A DNA stretch of 64,000 bases. Origin: Pseudanabaena sp. Salubria-1. GTDB taxonomy: Bacteria > Cyanobacteriota > Cyanobacteriia > Pseudanabaenales > Pseudanabaenaceae. The position numbers and the translations under genes were made by a program. The notes beneath the pieces are model-generated. The model was not told the DNA's origin. It did not search any database and saw only the letters and a list, made by a program, of their open reading frames with translations. Where the stretch lies: positions 62,001 through 126,000 of the forward strand of contig JALQCR010000009.1 of assembly GCA_023336205.1 (NCBI GenBank), in the 5' to 3' direction. This document shows positions 9,671 to 18,436 of this stretch, one piece after another. Numbering within the stretch: the first letter of the stretch is position 1; every line of letters starts with the position of its first letter.

Positions 9671-9890
9671 CGCGAATACTACGCCAGTTAGTCAAATTGC
9701 CTTTAGCAATATCTTGTTTGCCTTCTTCCCAAGAGTCCAAAAAATCGGAAATACTGAGTAGCTCATCTGTTGCTTCTTGGCTCTCCCTTTCTGCGAGATA
9801 TGCCAAAAAATCTACGGCTACTTTTAGTCCTTCAGAAGATAAGCAATCAATATACTCTTCAATTTGATGACGAATTTCTAAAGTGGTCAT
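9660..9890 (-). CDS. Antitoxin partner of the RelE/ParE toxin
   Basis: 76 residues, acidic: MTTLEIRHQIEEYIDCLSSE, then a helix that matches the DUF2281-like/antitoxin plan often paired with RelE in cyanobacteria, ending in WRSIRDDV. It precedes the toxin gene and overlaps it by 11 bases. The N-terminal part probably binds DNA for autoregulation and the C-terminal part the toxin; this is inferred from the family. Confidence 0.82.
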   Translation of the reverse strand: MTTLEIRHQIEEYIDCLSSEGLKVAVDFLAYLAERESQEATDELLSISDFLDSWEEGKQDIAKGNLTNWRSIRDDV

Positions 9891-9940
9891 ACGCTTAGTG
9901 TGATTACTAATTATGCAAAAATTATAGCTTGGCTTATGGT

Positions 9941-9994
9941 CTGCCTTTGATGAGATGGGCGATCGCTGCTCCCGTCGAAGTGATGTCGGTTTAA
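9941..9994 (+). pseudogene. Duplicated, diverged copy of the nblS 3' tail
   Basis: In one frame this stretch reads LPLMRWAIAAPVEVMSV followed by TAA. The nblS C-terminus reads LPVVNAIAAPVQAMSV followed by TAA. Over the last 36 bases about 27 match, with differences mostly at silent positions. It has no start and is only a tail. It lies just outside the toxin-antitoxin pair, suggesting that the pair was inserted at the end of nblS. Confidence 0.6.
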
Positions 9995-10066
9995 GATAAA
10001 AGTATTAGTGGGGTGGCTTATTGTTAACCCCATTACTTCCTAAAAAATTAATGATGTAGGTATCCT

Positions 10067-10300
10067 ATGCCATTAAACACTCGCGAACAACTCCATCAAC
10101 AAATTGATAGTTTGCCCGATCACCTCATCGATCAAATTGCTAAATTCACGCAAATATTAACGGCTAAGCAAGAAATGTTGGAATATAGTGATTGGGAAAG
10201 TGGTCAATGGCAAGAGTTTTCATTAGCACAATTTTTTAGTGAAGATGATGAAATTGCGTATTGCATAGAAGACGCTCAGGAAATTGTAAAGCTATGTTAG
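10067..10300 (+). CDS. Orphan antitoxin-like small protein
   Basis: 77 residues: MPLNTREQLHQQIDSLPDHLIDQIAKF, then EYSDWESGQWQEFSLAQFFSEDDEIAYCIEDAQEIVKL. This is the plan of small cyanobacterial antitoxins (DUF2281-like). No toxin follows. However, an ATG at 10294 overlaps its 3' end in the manner of toxin starts and runs only five codons (MLVLS) before a stop. This looks like a toxin gene lost by deletion. Confidence 0.65.
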   Translation: MPLNTREQLHQQIDSLPDHLIDQIAKFTQILTAKQEMLEYSDWESGQWQEFSLAQFFSEDDEIAYCIEDAQEIVKLC

Positions 10301-10315
10301 TGTTGAGTTAATTGT

Positions 10316-11767
10316 ATGCCCCACATAGGTAGCTTAGGAGGTTTTCCAGGTGACTGGTCATATCAAGGTAATGCAGAACTTTTACTTAAAGATACAGTTC
10401 AATTAGTGCCAGTTAGCTTACGTTTCACTTTTAGAGAACAATCTGAAATAGATGTAGAAATAATTTGGGATAGTTTCTCTAGAGATGAACAGGTGCAGAT
10501 TGCTTTAAAAATGGATAATGAGAAAATGCAACAACTTGTTATTCAAAAAAGTATACTGTTATTAGGATTCTCTATTCCACCATTTGACGTTAATAGAACA
10601 ACGGAATTTAATGTAGTAAAACTTATAACATATTCACAATTTCCAACAGCTTCATCTATTGAAGAAGACACCGAATCTATCATTCAATTAAAAGCTTACT
10701 TGAATGATAGTGTTTCATTAGATGATGGAATTTTTGCTAGGGAGTTTGAAAATATGTCTCAAATGTATAGTAAAAAATTTAACGATCAAAAAGACAGTCT
10801 TTACTGTGCATTAAATTCTGGTTACGAAGTTAGATGTGGCAAGAAATATATTACTCATAAAGATCAGCAAACTATTCACTTTACAAAAAACATAGAGACT
10901 CTATATAAATTTAGTTTTATAGACGTTATAGTGTCATCCATAAATGAAAATATAAGTAATTTAATTGTTGATGAACCTAAGAATATCGAAATTTTCTTAG
11001 CTAAACATTTAGAATGTATTTTTAATGATGTTTGTGCATTTCTTAGTATTGTCTGTGATCGCGAGATTTTGCCAATATACTATGATTACTCAATTTATAA
11101 CCAGAATAAACATATAAGTGGGCGCGTGATTCCTATTTGGTCAAGGAGAAAAATTTTAAAAGTTAATAAGTATTGGATTACGCGAGAAATTAACTTTATG
11201 AGTAATGTCACAGCTTTTCTTGAATGTTGTCCTATTAGTAAGCAACTTAGCAGAGGAATACAGCATTTAAGACTAACAGTGTACGAATCTTCGGCTGAGC
11301 TGAAATTAATGGCATCATGTTCTGCAATAGAGTACTTTTACTCTTTTTGGCTTCTTAAAATGAATGGAATCTCAAAGTTAATAAATATAGATCCAATACA
11401 ATTTAAAAGGCTTAAAGATTTTAAACCTAACGATAGAACTCCTCCTCTTTCAACAGTTATTCGGCATGTTGCAGATGAATTAAGTATTGATTGGAATAAA
11501 TACATGAAAAAACTTGGTAAACCTGAGTTTTTAGAAGTTAGAAATGAGCTTTTGCATGGCAGTTTTACTTCAGATGATATAGCTATATTCCAAGCAGAAG
11601 AAAAAGCACAAAAATTAGGGACAGAAATTTTGTTTGCAATCATGAAAAGGATCTCTAAATCAAAAGATTCTCATCTCTATGAAACATTGCCTGCTCGTAC
11701 ACCAGAAGAAAATTTTTACTCATTATCAGATGGTTGGCATGAAGTTAAAAATATATTGGATAATTAA
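10316..11767 (+). CDS. HEPN-motif protein of unknown function, possible defence effector
   Basis: 483 residues, distinctly AT-rich compared with its neighbours. The N-terminal half is beta-rich without a recognised fold. The C-terminal third (about 310-470) is helical and includes SSAELKLMASCSAIEYFYSFW and the R-x4-H motif RNELLH (R409, H414), the active-site signature of HEPN RNases. The architecture recalls ApeA-type proteins, which sense phage and cleave RNA; that is an inference from layout only. It lies between two orphan antitoxin-like genes. No signal peptide or membrane segment is seen. Confidence 0.6.
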   Translation: MPHIGSLGGFPGDWSYQGNAELLLKDTVQLVPVSLRFTFREQSEIDVEIIWDSFSRDEQVQIALKMDNEKMQQLVIQKSILLLGFSIPPFDVNRTTEFNVVKLITYSQFPTASSIEEDTESIIQLKAYLNDSVSLDDGIFAREFENMSQMYSKKFNDQKDSLYCALNSGYEVRCGKKYITHKDQQTIHFTKNIETLYKFSFIDVIVSSINENISNLIVDEPKNIEIFLAKHLECIFNDVCAFLSIVCDREILPIYYDYSIYNQNKHISGRVIPIWSRRKILKVNKYWITREINFMSNVTAFLECCPISKQLSRGIQHLRLTVYESSAELKLMASCSAIEYFYSFWLLKMNGISKLINIDPIQFKRLKDFKPNDRTPPLSTVIRHVADELSIDWNKYMKKLGKPEFLEVRNELLHGSFTSDDIAIFQAEEKAQKLGTEILFAIMKRISKSKDSHLYETLPARTPEENFYSLSDGWHEVKNILDN

Positions 11768-11790
11768 GAAGTAAATATACGGATCATAAA

Positions 11791-12015
11791 ATGGATGCAA
11801 TGACAACTCAGCAAGCAAGACATGATTTAGATGGCTTGATCGATCGCGTGATTGACAACGTGCAACCGACGATTCTTTGTAATGACAAAGGCAACAAGGC
11901 TGTTTTAATGTCGCTAGACGAATTTTCATCATGGCAAGAAACCCTGTATTTATTGTCAAATCCAGTCAAGGCAAAAAGTCTTCTGAACTCAATTCAAGAA
12001 TCAAAAGTTAGGTAG
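11791..12015 (+). CDS. Phd/YefM-family antitoxin (orphan)
   Basis: 74 residues. It shows the YefM pattern: MTTQQARHDLDGLIDRV, TILCNDKGNKAVLMSLDEF, then the helical LYLLSNPVKAKSLLNSIQE. These antitoxins pair with YoeB-like RNases, which would normally follow immediately. Here the next gene is an Rpn-type nuclease in another family, so it appears unpaired. It starts 24 bases after the HEPN gene. Confidence 0.85.
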   Translation: MDAMTTQQARHDLDGLIDRVIDNVQPTILCNDKGNKAVLMSLDEFSSWQETLYLLSNPVKAKSLLNSIQESKVR

Positions 12016-12037
12016 AGTTACGCCACTAACCCGATAG

Positions 12038-12871
12038 ATGTACGATAATACCTGCAAAATCTTAGTCGAAAATTTCCCCACAGACTTTGCTACTTGGCTG
12101 TTGGGTAAACCGATCGCCCTAACCAAACTCGAACCATCAGAACTCTCAGTCGATCCGATTCGTGCCGATTCAGTTATTCTTCTAGAATCCTCAGCAGTTA
12201 TTATGCATCTGGAATTTCAGACTAAAACCGATGACACAATGCCTTATCGGATGGCAAACTATTACTTGCGACTTTACGGTAAATATGCCGCCAAGGAAAT
12301 TCATCAAACCGTAATCTACCTAAGACCAACAAAATCAGCACTTGCCTATCAAACCAACTTTACAACCAACAAGCTAAATCATGAATTTAATGTGATTCGA
12401 CTGTGGGAGCAACCTACAGAGACTTTTCAACAGTATCAAGGACTTTTGCCTCTGGCAGTTTTAACAAAAACAGGTAATCCCAGCGAAACCTTACGAGAAG
12501 TTGCCAAATTAATCGACAATATTGAAGATCGAAAAGTTAAAAGTAATGTCACTGCTGCCACAGCAATTATTTCTGGGCTAGCATTAGATCATGAAGTAAT
12601 TCAACGATTACTTAAGAGTGAAATCATGGAAGAGTCAGTAGTTTATCAAGAAATTTTGCGAGAAGGCTTAACTAAAGGAAAAGCTGAAGGTTTAGCTAAG
12701 GGTTTAGCTAAAGGCAAGGTTGAAGCTGCCAATCAAATAGCCTTAAACATGCTGCGATCTAATATGTCTCCAGATTTGGTAGCTCAGTTAACTGGGCTAA
12801 CCGTAAAACAAATCCTAAAACTGCAAAAACTATCCATAAAAAAGGGACAAAAGCCAAAAGCTAATCTCTAA
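12038..12871 (+). CDS. Rpn-family PD-(D/E)XK nuclease/putative transposase
   Basis: 277 residues. The start MYDNTCKILVENFPTDFATWLLG and the core VDPIRADSVILLE...MHLEFQTKTDDTMPYRMANYYL contain the D...ExQ catalytic pattern of the Rpn/PDDEXK_2 family (often labelled DUF4351). A lysine- and glycine-rich linker with the near-repeat GLTKGKAEGLAKGLAKGK leads to a C-terminal helix-turn-helix-like tail. Rpn proteins promote recombination and some act in defence. No terminal repeats are seen, so I do not treat it as a mobile element. Confidence 0.82.
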   Translation: MYDNTCKILVENFPTDFATWLLGKPIALTKLEPSELSVDPIRADSVILLESSAVIMHLEFQTKTDDTMPYRMANYYLRLYGKYAAKEIHQTVIYLRPTKSALAYQTNFTTNKLNHEFNVIRLWEQPTETFQQYQGLLPLAVLTKTGNPSETLREVAKLIDNIEDRKVKSNVTAATAIISGLALDHEVIQRLLKSEIMEESVVYQEILREGLTKGKAEGLAKGLAKGKVEAANQIALNMLRSNMSPDLVAQLTGLTVKQILKLQKLSIKKGQKPKANL

Positions 12872-12901
12872 TTACAAAATTAAACCAAGCTCTAACTTTC
12901 T

Positions 12902-13666
12902 ATGTCCCTCGCCCCAATCCTCAAAGCTGAAAACATCTCGAAATCCTTTGGCGGCATTCATGCTGTCAGTAATGCTCAAATCGAAGTTCCTGCGGGAAGT
13001 ATCACAGGGCTAATTGGTCCCAATGGTGCAGGTAAAACTACATTTTTTGGACTGCTCTCCAACTTCCTTAAGCCCGATCGCGGTACTGTGCAGTTTAATG
13101 GAATGCCAATCCAAGGCAAACCACCCCATGCGATCGCTAAACTTGGTATGATCCGCACCTTTCAAGTGCCGCGTGTGTTGTCGCGGTTATCAGTGCTAGA
13201 AAATATGTTGCTAGCCGCTCAAGATCAAGCTGGCGAAAAGTTTTGGAACACTTGGTTTCAAGGACAAAAAATTGCTGTGCAGGAGCGAGAGAACCGCGAA
13301 AAAGCCAGACATATTCTTGAATCTGTGGGCTTAAGTAGAATGGAATCTGATTTTGCAGGTTGTCTATCGGGTGGACAGCGCAAATTATTAGAAATTGCTC
13401 GCGCTTTGATGACTGACCCTAAATTGATTTTGCTCGATGAACCTGCGGCGGGCGTAAATCCTGCTTTGATTGAGGAGATTTGCAGCTATATCCACAAGTG
13501 GAATCGTGAGGGAATGAGCTTTTTGATTATCGAACACAATATGGATGTAATTATGTCGTTGTGCGATCGCGTCTGGGTCTTAGCCGAAGGTCACAATCTC
13601 GCCAACGGTTCTCCCGCCGAAATTCAAACCGATCCCAAAGTTTTAGAGGCTTACTTAGGTTCATGA
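12902..13666 (+). CDS. Branched-chain/neutral amino-acid-type ABC transporter ATPase (LivG-like)
   Basis: 254 residues. Walker A GPNGAGKTT (about 39), the LivG-type insert RTFQVPRVLSRLSVLENMLLAAQ, signature LSGGQRKLLEIARAL, Walker B LILLDEPAAGVNP, and an EHNMDVIM switch region. The C-terminal NGSPAEIQTDPKVLEAYLG tail is typical of LivG/NatA/UrtD. The permease and binding-protein genes are not adjacent, so its substrate cannot be read from context; cyanobacterial Nat subunits are often scattered. Confidence 0.85.
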   Translation: MSLAPILKAENISKSFGGIHAVSNAQIEVPAGSITGLIGPNGAGKTTFFGLLSNFLKPDRGTVQFNGMPIQGKPPHAIAKLGMIRTFQVPRVLSRLSVLENMLLAAQDQAGEKFWNTWFQGQKIAVQERENREKARHILESVGLSRMESDFAGCLSGGQRKLLEIARALMTDPKLILLDEPAAGVNPALIEEICSYIHKWNREGMSFLIIEHNMDVIMSLCDRVWVLAEGHNLANGSPAEIQTDPKVLEAYLGS

Positions 13667-13772
13667 AGCTTCAAACTAGCAAAATAAGGTCGGGACGAAT
13701 TACCTTTTTGCATTTTTGATTTTAAAAAATAAAAAGTTATAATCGAAAAAATTCAGATGTTGAGGTGATCCT

Positions 13773-14501
13773 ATGAAGCGCATCTTGATTTTGTCGGCAA
13801 ATCCTAAAAATACGAATTCGCTCCGTCTGGATGAAGAAATTCGCGCAATCGACGAAGGCTTGAAGCGATCGCGCGATCGCGACCAGTTTGAACTAATAGC
13901 GAAAGGAGCGCTACGAATCCAAGATCTTTATCGTCATCTGCTCGAATATCAACCAGAGATTATCCATTTCAGCGGACATGGTACGGGAGAGCAGGGGCTA
14001 GCCTTAGAAGATGAGAGCGGGCAGACTCAACTTTTGTCAACAGAACAATTAGCCGCGACATTTAAATTGTTTGCGGCGAAGGGATTGATCTGTGTGGTGC
14101 TAAATGCCTGCTATTCGGAAGTACAAGCGATCGCGATCAATCAGTTCATCCCCTATGCGATCGGGATTAATCAGGCGATCGGCGATCGCGCCGCAATTCA
14201 ATTTGCCGTAGCCTTTTACGATACCTTGTGTGCGGGAGAATCGATCGACTTTGCTTTTGAACTCGCGAAATCACAACTGATCGGACTTCAAGAAGATCTC
14301 AAACCAGTTTTGCTCAAAAATCCCGAAGCGATCGCAACATTTGACAAAACACTTCGTCACAAGATTCCAAATCAAGGTATTCCAAATCAGCAAGAACCGC
14401 CAACATCTCACGGAAAGAAGGTCGAGACGCTCTCAATGGAGGCTGGCGACGGAGCGAAACAAATTGGCTATATTGAACATATTGAAAATATGACCTTTTA
14501 A
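13773..14501 (+). CDS. CHAT-domain (caspase-like) protease with C-terminal signalling motif
   Basis: 242 residues. The CHAT fold spans nearly all of it: start MKRILILSANPKNT, catalytic His in IIHFSGHG (H69) and catalytic Cys in LNACYS (C113). CHAT proteins are cysteine proteases related to caspases and separase. After the domain a short linker leads to a final motif, AGDGAKQIGYIEHIEN (residues 224-239), which is nearly repeated at the start of the next protein (residues 9-24 of the STAND NTPase). This suggests that the protease is the effector of that NTPase, recruited through the motif. A hairpin separates the two genes. Confidence 0.88.
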   Translation: MKRILILSANPKNTNSLRLDEEIRAIDEGLKRSRDRDQFELIAKGALRIQDLYRHLLEYQPEIIHFSGHGTGEQGLALEDESGQTQLLSTEQLAATFKLFAAKGLICVVLNACYSEVQAIAINQFIPYAIGINQAIGDRAAIQFAVAFYDTLCAGESIDFAFELAKSQLIGLQEDLKPVLLKNPEAIATFDKTLRHKIPNQGIPNQQEPPTSHGKKVETLSMEAGDGAKQIGYIEHIENMTF

Positions 14502-14509
14502 ACCTAAAA

Positions 14510-14562
14510 CCAAATAATTTTGTAAAAGCTTTGCAAAGCAAAGCTTTTACAAAATTATTTGG
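14510..14562. terminator. Perfect 25-bp hairpin between the CHAT and STAND genes
   Basis: Arms 14510-14534 and 14538-14562 are perfectly complementary around an AAA loop, with AGCTTTGC at the tip. It can terminate or attenuate read-through into the STAND gene. Confidence 0.75.
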
Positions 14563-15123
14563 AGCACAGGCATCAAAAAACTGCTATAGCAAAGGGATCT
14601 AGTCATGGCTCCTAATATCTCACTTGTTGCTGGAGATCGCGCCATTCAGTTTGGCTATATCGAACATATCGAGAACCTCGCCATCGGTCGCGATCGCATC
14701 GAAAACGGCACGCTGAATATCGAAATTGGCTCTCTGACAGGTGGGATCGTCAATCTCAGCGCCGCAAATCTGCAACTTCCACCTGCCCCCCGTCCAACTC
14801 CGATCTTTTTACATCCTCGTGTATTTCCTCACTTGATTGGGCGCAAACAGGAAATCAAAATTGCGCTTGAGGTGCAGCCAAACAGTCAGCCAGTAGAGTT
14901 TTATGGGGTTGCAGGTATTGGTAAATCAGTGCTTTTGCGATATTTGGCGCATGATCCTGCGATCGCAGATATTTTTGCCGACGGTATTGTCCATTATCAT
15001 CTTGCCAATTATCAGTCAGCTTCTGATCTGTTGCAAACTCTGTTTGAAACTTTCGCTCATATGGGGAAGTAGGTGAAATGGCAAAATAGGAGGAAGTCAT
15101 TTTCATGAATCGATAGAGATGCC

Positions 15124-16070
15124 ATGATCAAATTTCCCCTGACCGAATTGTTAGATGAACAAGCGTGCTATGAATGGTTATTAAAGATCCTGCATCCAAA
15201 GGGTTTGCATTGTCCAAGTGGACACGCAATACCAGCAGGACAAGCGCCACACGATCGCCAACGTACACCAATCGTCAAATATAAGTGTCGGGAATGTGGG
15301 AAAGTGTTTCACATTTTTACAGGAACAGACTTATCAGGAAGCCATTACACCTGTGGTCAGATCGTGCTGATATTGCGTGGATTCTTACAAGGACAAACGA
15401 CCCAACACATAGCCGAGGAACTAGGACTCGACTATGGGACATTATTGTCTTGGCGGCATCGCATCCAACGTCGAGGATTTGCCCATTTGATTAATGGTAA
15501 TCTGCCCGATGCTGAAGCCGAGATGGACGAGATGTTTCAGAATGCAGGAGAAAAGGGAGCAAAAAAAAAGATCCAATAGCAGACCCACCAAGACAACGCG
15601 GGAATCAACGCAAAGGCAAGGGAACCATGGCAAATGACCGTCCACCCATTGTCGGTACTGTTGGGCGCAACAGTGGTCAGATCCGCATGAAGGTCTGTGA
15701 CAATACTCAACAAATCACGATTCAACCGCAGGTAGAGGTAACGACCTTACCGACCACGACAGTCTATACCGATGAATCCGATGCTTATAATCGCATACCT
15801 GCTTCTGGTCGTGAGCGTCAAACCGTTTGTCACTCTCAGCGCGAGTATGCCCGCGATGAAGATCAAGATGGTTTTTGTGAGGTTCATTGCAATACTATGG
15901 AGGGCATTTGGGTTGGTTTACGCAATTTTCTGCGTCCCTTTCGAGGTATTCACAAGAAGTATTTGTATCTGTATGTAGCCATGTTCGAGTGGGCTTACAA
16001 TCTACGTTGGATTGATTTTGACTTCCTGCGTCGTCTTCTTTTTCCTCCTTCCACCTATTTACCTACATGA
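15124..16070 (+). CDS. IS1595-family transposase, probably made by -1 frameshifting
   Basis: The first frame (15124-15579) encodes the N-terminal zinc-ribbon (CPSGH... CRECG) and the first catalytic acid region EAEMDEMF. The second frame (open to 16070) holds the second Asp (VYTDESDAY) and the HCNTMEG motif with the catalytic Glu, then the FRGIHKKYLYLYVAMFEWAYN tail. Shifting back one base at A_AAA_AAG (15564-15570) joins them into one 315-residue protein of normal family length. A sequencing or mutational indel in the A-run is the alternative. Confidence 0.82.
15564..15570 (+). promoter_or_regulatory. Slippery heptamer A_AAA_AAG, candidate programmed -1 frameshift site
   Basis: In the zero frame the codons are AAA AAG preceded by A, exactly the dnaX-type heptamer, inside a run of nine A. 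A stop (TAG, 15577) follows in the zero frame. Purine-rich AGGAG and GGGAG sequences lie 5-15 bases upstream and could act as a Shine-Dalgarno-like stimulator. No clear downstream stem was found. Confidence 0.6.
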
Positions 16071-18436
16071 GCGGAAACTTTTTATGATTGCAGAACTCCA
16101 TTTAAAGCCACCAATACTCAGATTCGTCATGCTCTCAAAGGAAAGAAAGCCCTGATCATCCTTGATGTTGCCGAGGGAATCACACCAAAGGATATCGAGA
16201 TCATCATCGATCATTTATCTGACTGTTCGTTTTTAATTGGATCGCCAGAACGTTATTTTTGGGGTGAAGGGCGATCGACTGCTTTACGTGGTTTAGAGCT
16301 AAATGAAGCGATCGCACTGGTTGCTCAAGCATTAGGGCGCGAACTAAGTGTCAAGGAAAAAGCTGAGGCTGAAAAACTTGTCACGGGCTTAGAAGGACAT
16401 CCACTGCATATTCTCCAAGCCGTTGCTTTGGCGCAAGCAGAGCAACGTTCTTTGGCAACGATCGCCATGCAAGGCAAAACAGGAACGACCAAAATTGATT
16501 GGGTGAAGCAAGCGATCGCTTCCCTATCTCGCCCCGAACGCTGGATTTTTTCGTTACTGGCAGCTTTGGGAGCGAATGTCACGATTGGCGCGGAAGCGAT
16601 CGCGAAGATTGTTGATTTGCCCGATGCAACTGCGCCACTAGCAACATTGCTACGGCGAAACTTGGTGGAAGGCGATGGCGATCGCTTCCAAATGGCAAGT
16701 TCTCTCGCAAAAGATGTCCAACCGCACTTAGATGTCAGCATTTGGATGGAAAAGGCGACCCAGTTTTTTACCAGTTGGACGCAGCAGCAGCAAAATTTGC
16801 CCGATCTCCCCAATCTAATTTTACAAGAATCAGATGCAATTATGCGATCGCTAGAATGGTTGGCAGAAACAGGACAAGGACTAAAAGTTGTGGAACTGGG
16901 ACGGACAATCGAAGGTGCGTTTGCCCTGAAGGGGCTATGGGGAAGATGGGAGCAAGTCCTGCAATGGATGCTAGAAGCCGCACGATCCAGTGAAGATCAA
17001 GCGATCGAAGCTTTTGAACTACATCAAATGGGGACTCGTGCGCTATGTCTCCATCAATTAGCGATCGCTGAAGATTATTTGAGTAGGGCGCTGGAAATTC
17101 GGAAAGCGATCAGCGATCGCCTTGGTATAGAAGCAACCAAACACAATCTCAACTCACCCAACTTAATTTTAAATCCACCTGCTCCTCAGCCTGATCGAAT
17201 CGCGCCCAAAATTCTATCTTGGCTGGAGGGGGGATTACTAATTTTGATGTTTGTAACGATCATCTTCTACATCTATCTACCAAAGCCTCCACTAGAAACT
17301 CCTATTGTTACAACACCTGCAACTAGCTCTCTCCCCATAATCCCAACACCGACTCCACCGCGCTCAAATTTAAAATATCTTTTCCTTGATCGCAATATTG
17401 CCAAAGTTGGCGATATCGTAAAGGGGCGAGTGGTTTTAGATGCACCAGCATCTGCTAACGGTGTAAGCATTCAAATTGAGAGTAGCGATCGTATTTTGGC
17501 GGGGGCTGTCAATCCTATACAGATAAAAGCAAATCAGCAAGAAGGTAGTTTTGAGTTTGTAATTCCCAGTAGTTTACAGAGCGAAAAGGAAAAAACAATC
17601 ACAATTACAGCCATCTATGGAGAGACAAAACTGCAAAAAACATTAATAATTGCGCCTCTCGTCACATCTACTGTCACGCCAGCGAAAATTTCTCAACTAA
17701 CTCTTTCTCAAAATCCCGTCACTGAGAGGCAAGCCACCGAGCTTAAAATTTTGCTAGATAGCCCATCTAATGGTGGAGCAGTGATTAATCTCTCAACTGA
17801 TAATCCATCATTGATCAAGCTACCGCCAAGTGTCACAATTCAAGCTGGAAAAAATATGTCTGACGCGATCGCTATTGTAATTCCTCCTGTGCGATCGGTT
17901 AATGATGCTTCGGAATCCCAAAAAGTGACAATTACTGCCAAGTATCAAGGTGAATCATCGAATATCGTCCTAGAAATTGCTCCTAATGTCATTCAAAAAG
18001 CACCGCCAAACTTGAAATCTATTACTTTCGATCTGCAAACGGCAAAAGCGAGTCAGTCGGTAACGGGAAAGGTTTTACTAGATGCACCCGCCTCTAAGGA
18101 TGGGATTGTCGTTACACTAACCAGTAATAACCCTTACCTTACTCATGGATTAGAAAATACGGTCACGATTAGAGGAAATGAGATGGAAGTACCCTTCAGT
18201 TTTTCAATTCCCAAAGATATTAATAATTACCCAGATGCCAAAATCGTGGTAATCGCCCAATATGGCAAAACCGAAGTCAAGACCGATCCTCCTTTACAAT
18301 TATTAGGAAGGATTAATCCCAACACGCCCGCAACAATACGGCCCGATAGATTCAAGATCAATCCGAGAATAACTGACTTTATTCAGCCTAAAATAACTCC
18401 TTCACCGATCAAGTAGCAGCGCTAATTCGAGTATTC

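Larger units (their letters stand above)
15054..16073 (+). mobile_element. IS1595-family (ISXO2-like) insertion sequence, 1020 bp
   Basis: Terminal inverted repeats begin CGCTCAT at both ends and extend about 25 bp with five mismatches. The flanking 8-bp duplication GAAACTTT lies at 15046-15053 and 16074-16081. An 8-bp duplication fits the IS1595 family. The single transposase is split into two overlapping frames joined at an A-run. Both repeats are intact, so the copy may still be mobile. Confidence 0.93.
14605..18416 (+). pseudogene. STAND (NLR-like) NTPase, interrupted by an IS1595-family element
   Basis: Two open parts, 14605-15053 and 16082-18416, join in frame to 927 codons once the element and one 8-bp target copy are removed. 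Order: motif AGDRAIQFGYIEHIEN (residues 9-24), a proline-rich linker, Walker A GVAGIGKS (101-108), Walker B ALIILD, a winged-helix-like segment after LSRPER, a helical region, one membrane segment (LLILMFVTIIFYIYL), then three immunoglobulin-like beta repeats, two sharing LDAPAS. The first part runs into element sequence and stops at 15072. The second has no natural start; an internal ATG at 16428 could give a truncated product. By layout it is an NLR-like receptor for the CHAT protease upstream. Confidence 0.85.

Noticed and set aside
12038..12871. Rpn-type gene as a mobile element
   Set aside because: No terminal inverted repeats or target duplication were found around it.
16428..18416. 662-residue frame as an independent gene
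   Set aside because: The same frame is open upstream to the right target copy at 16074 and completes the STAND protein.
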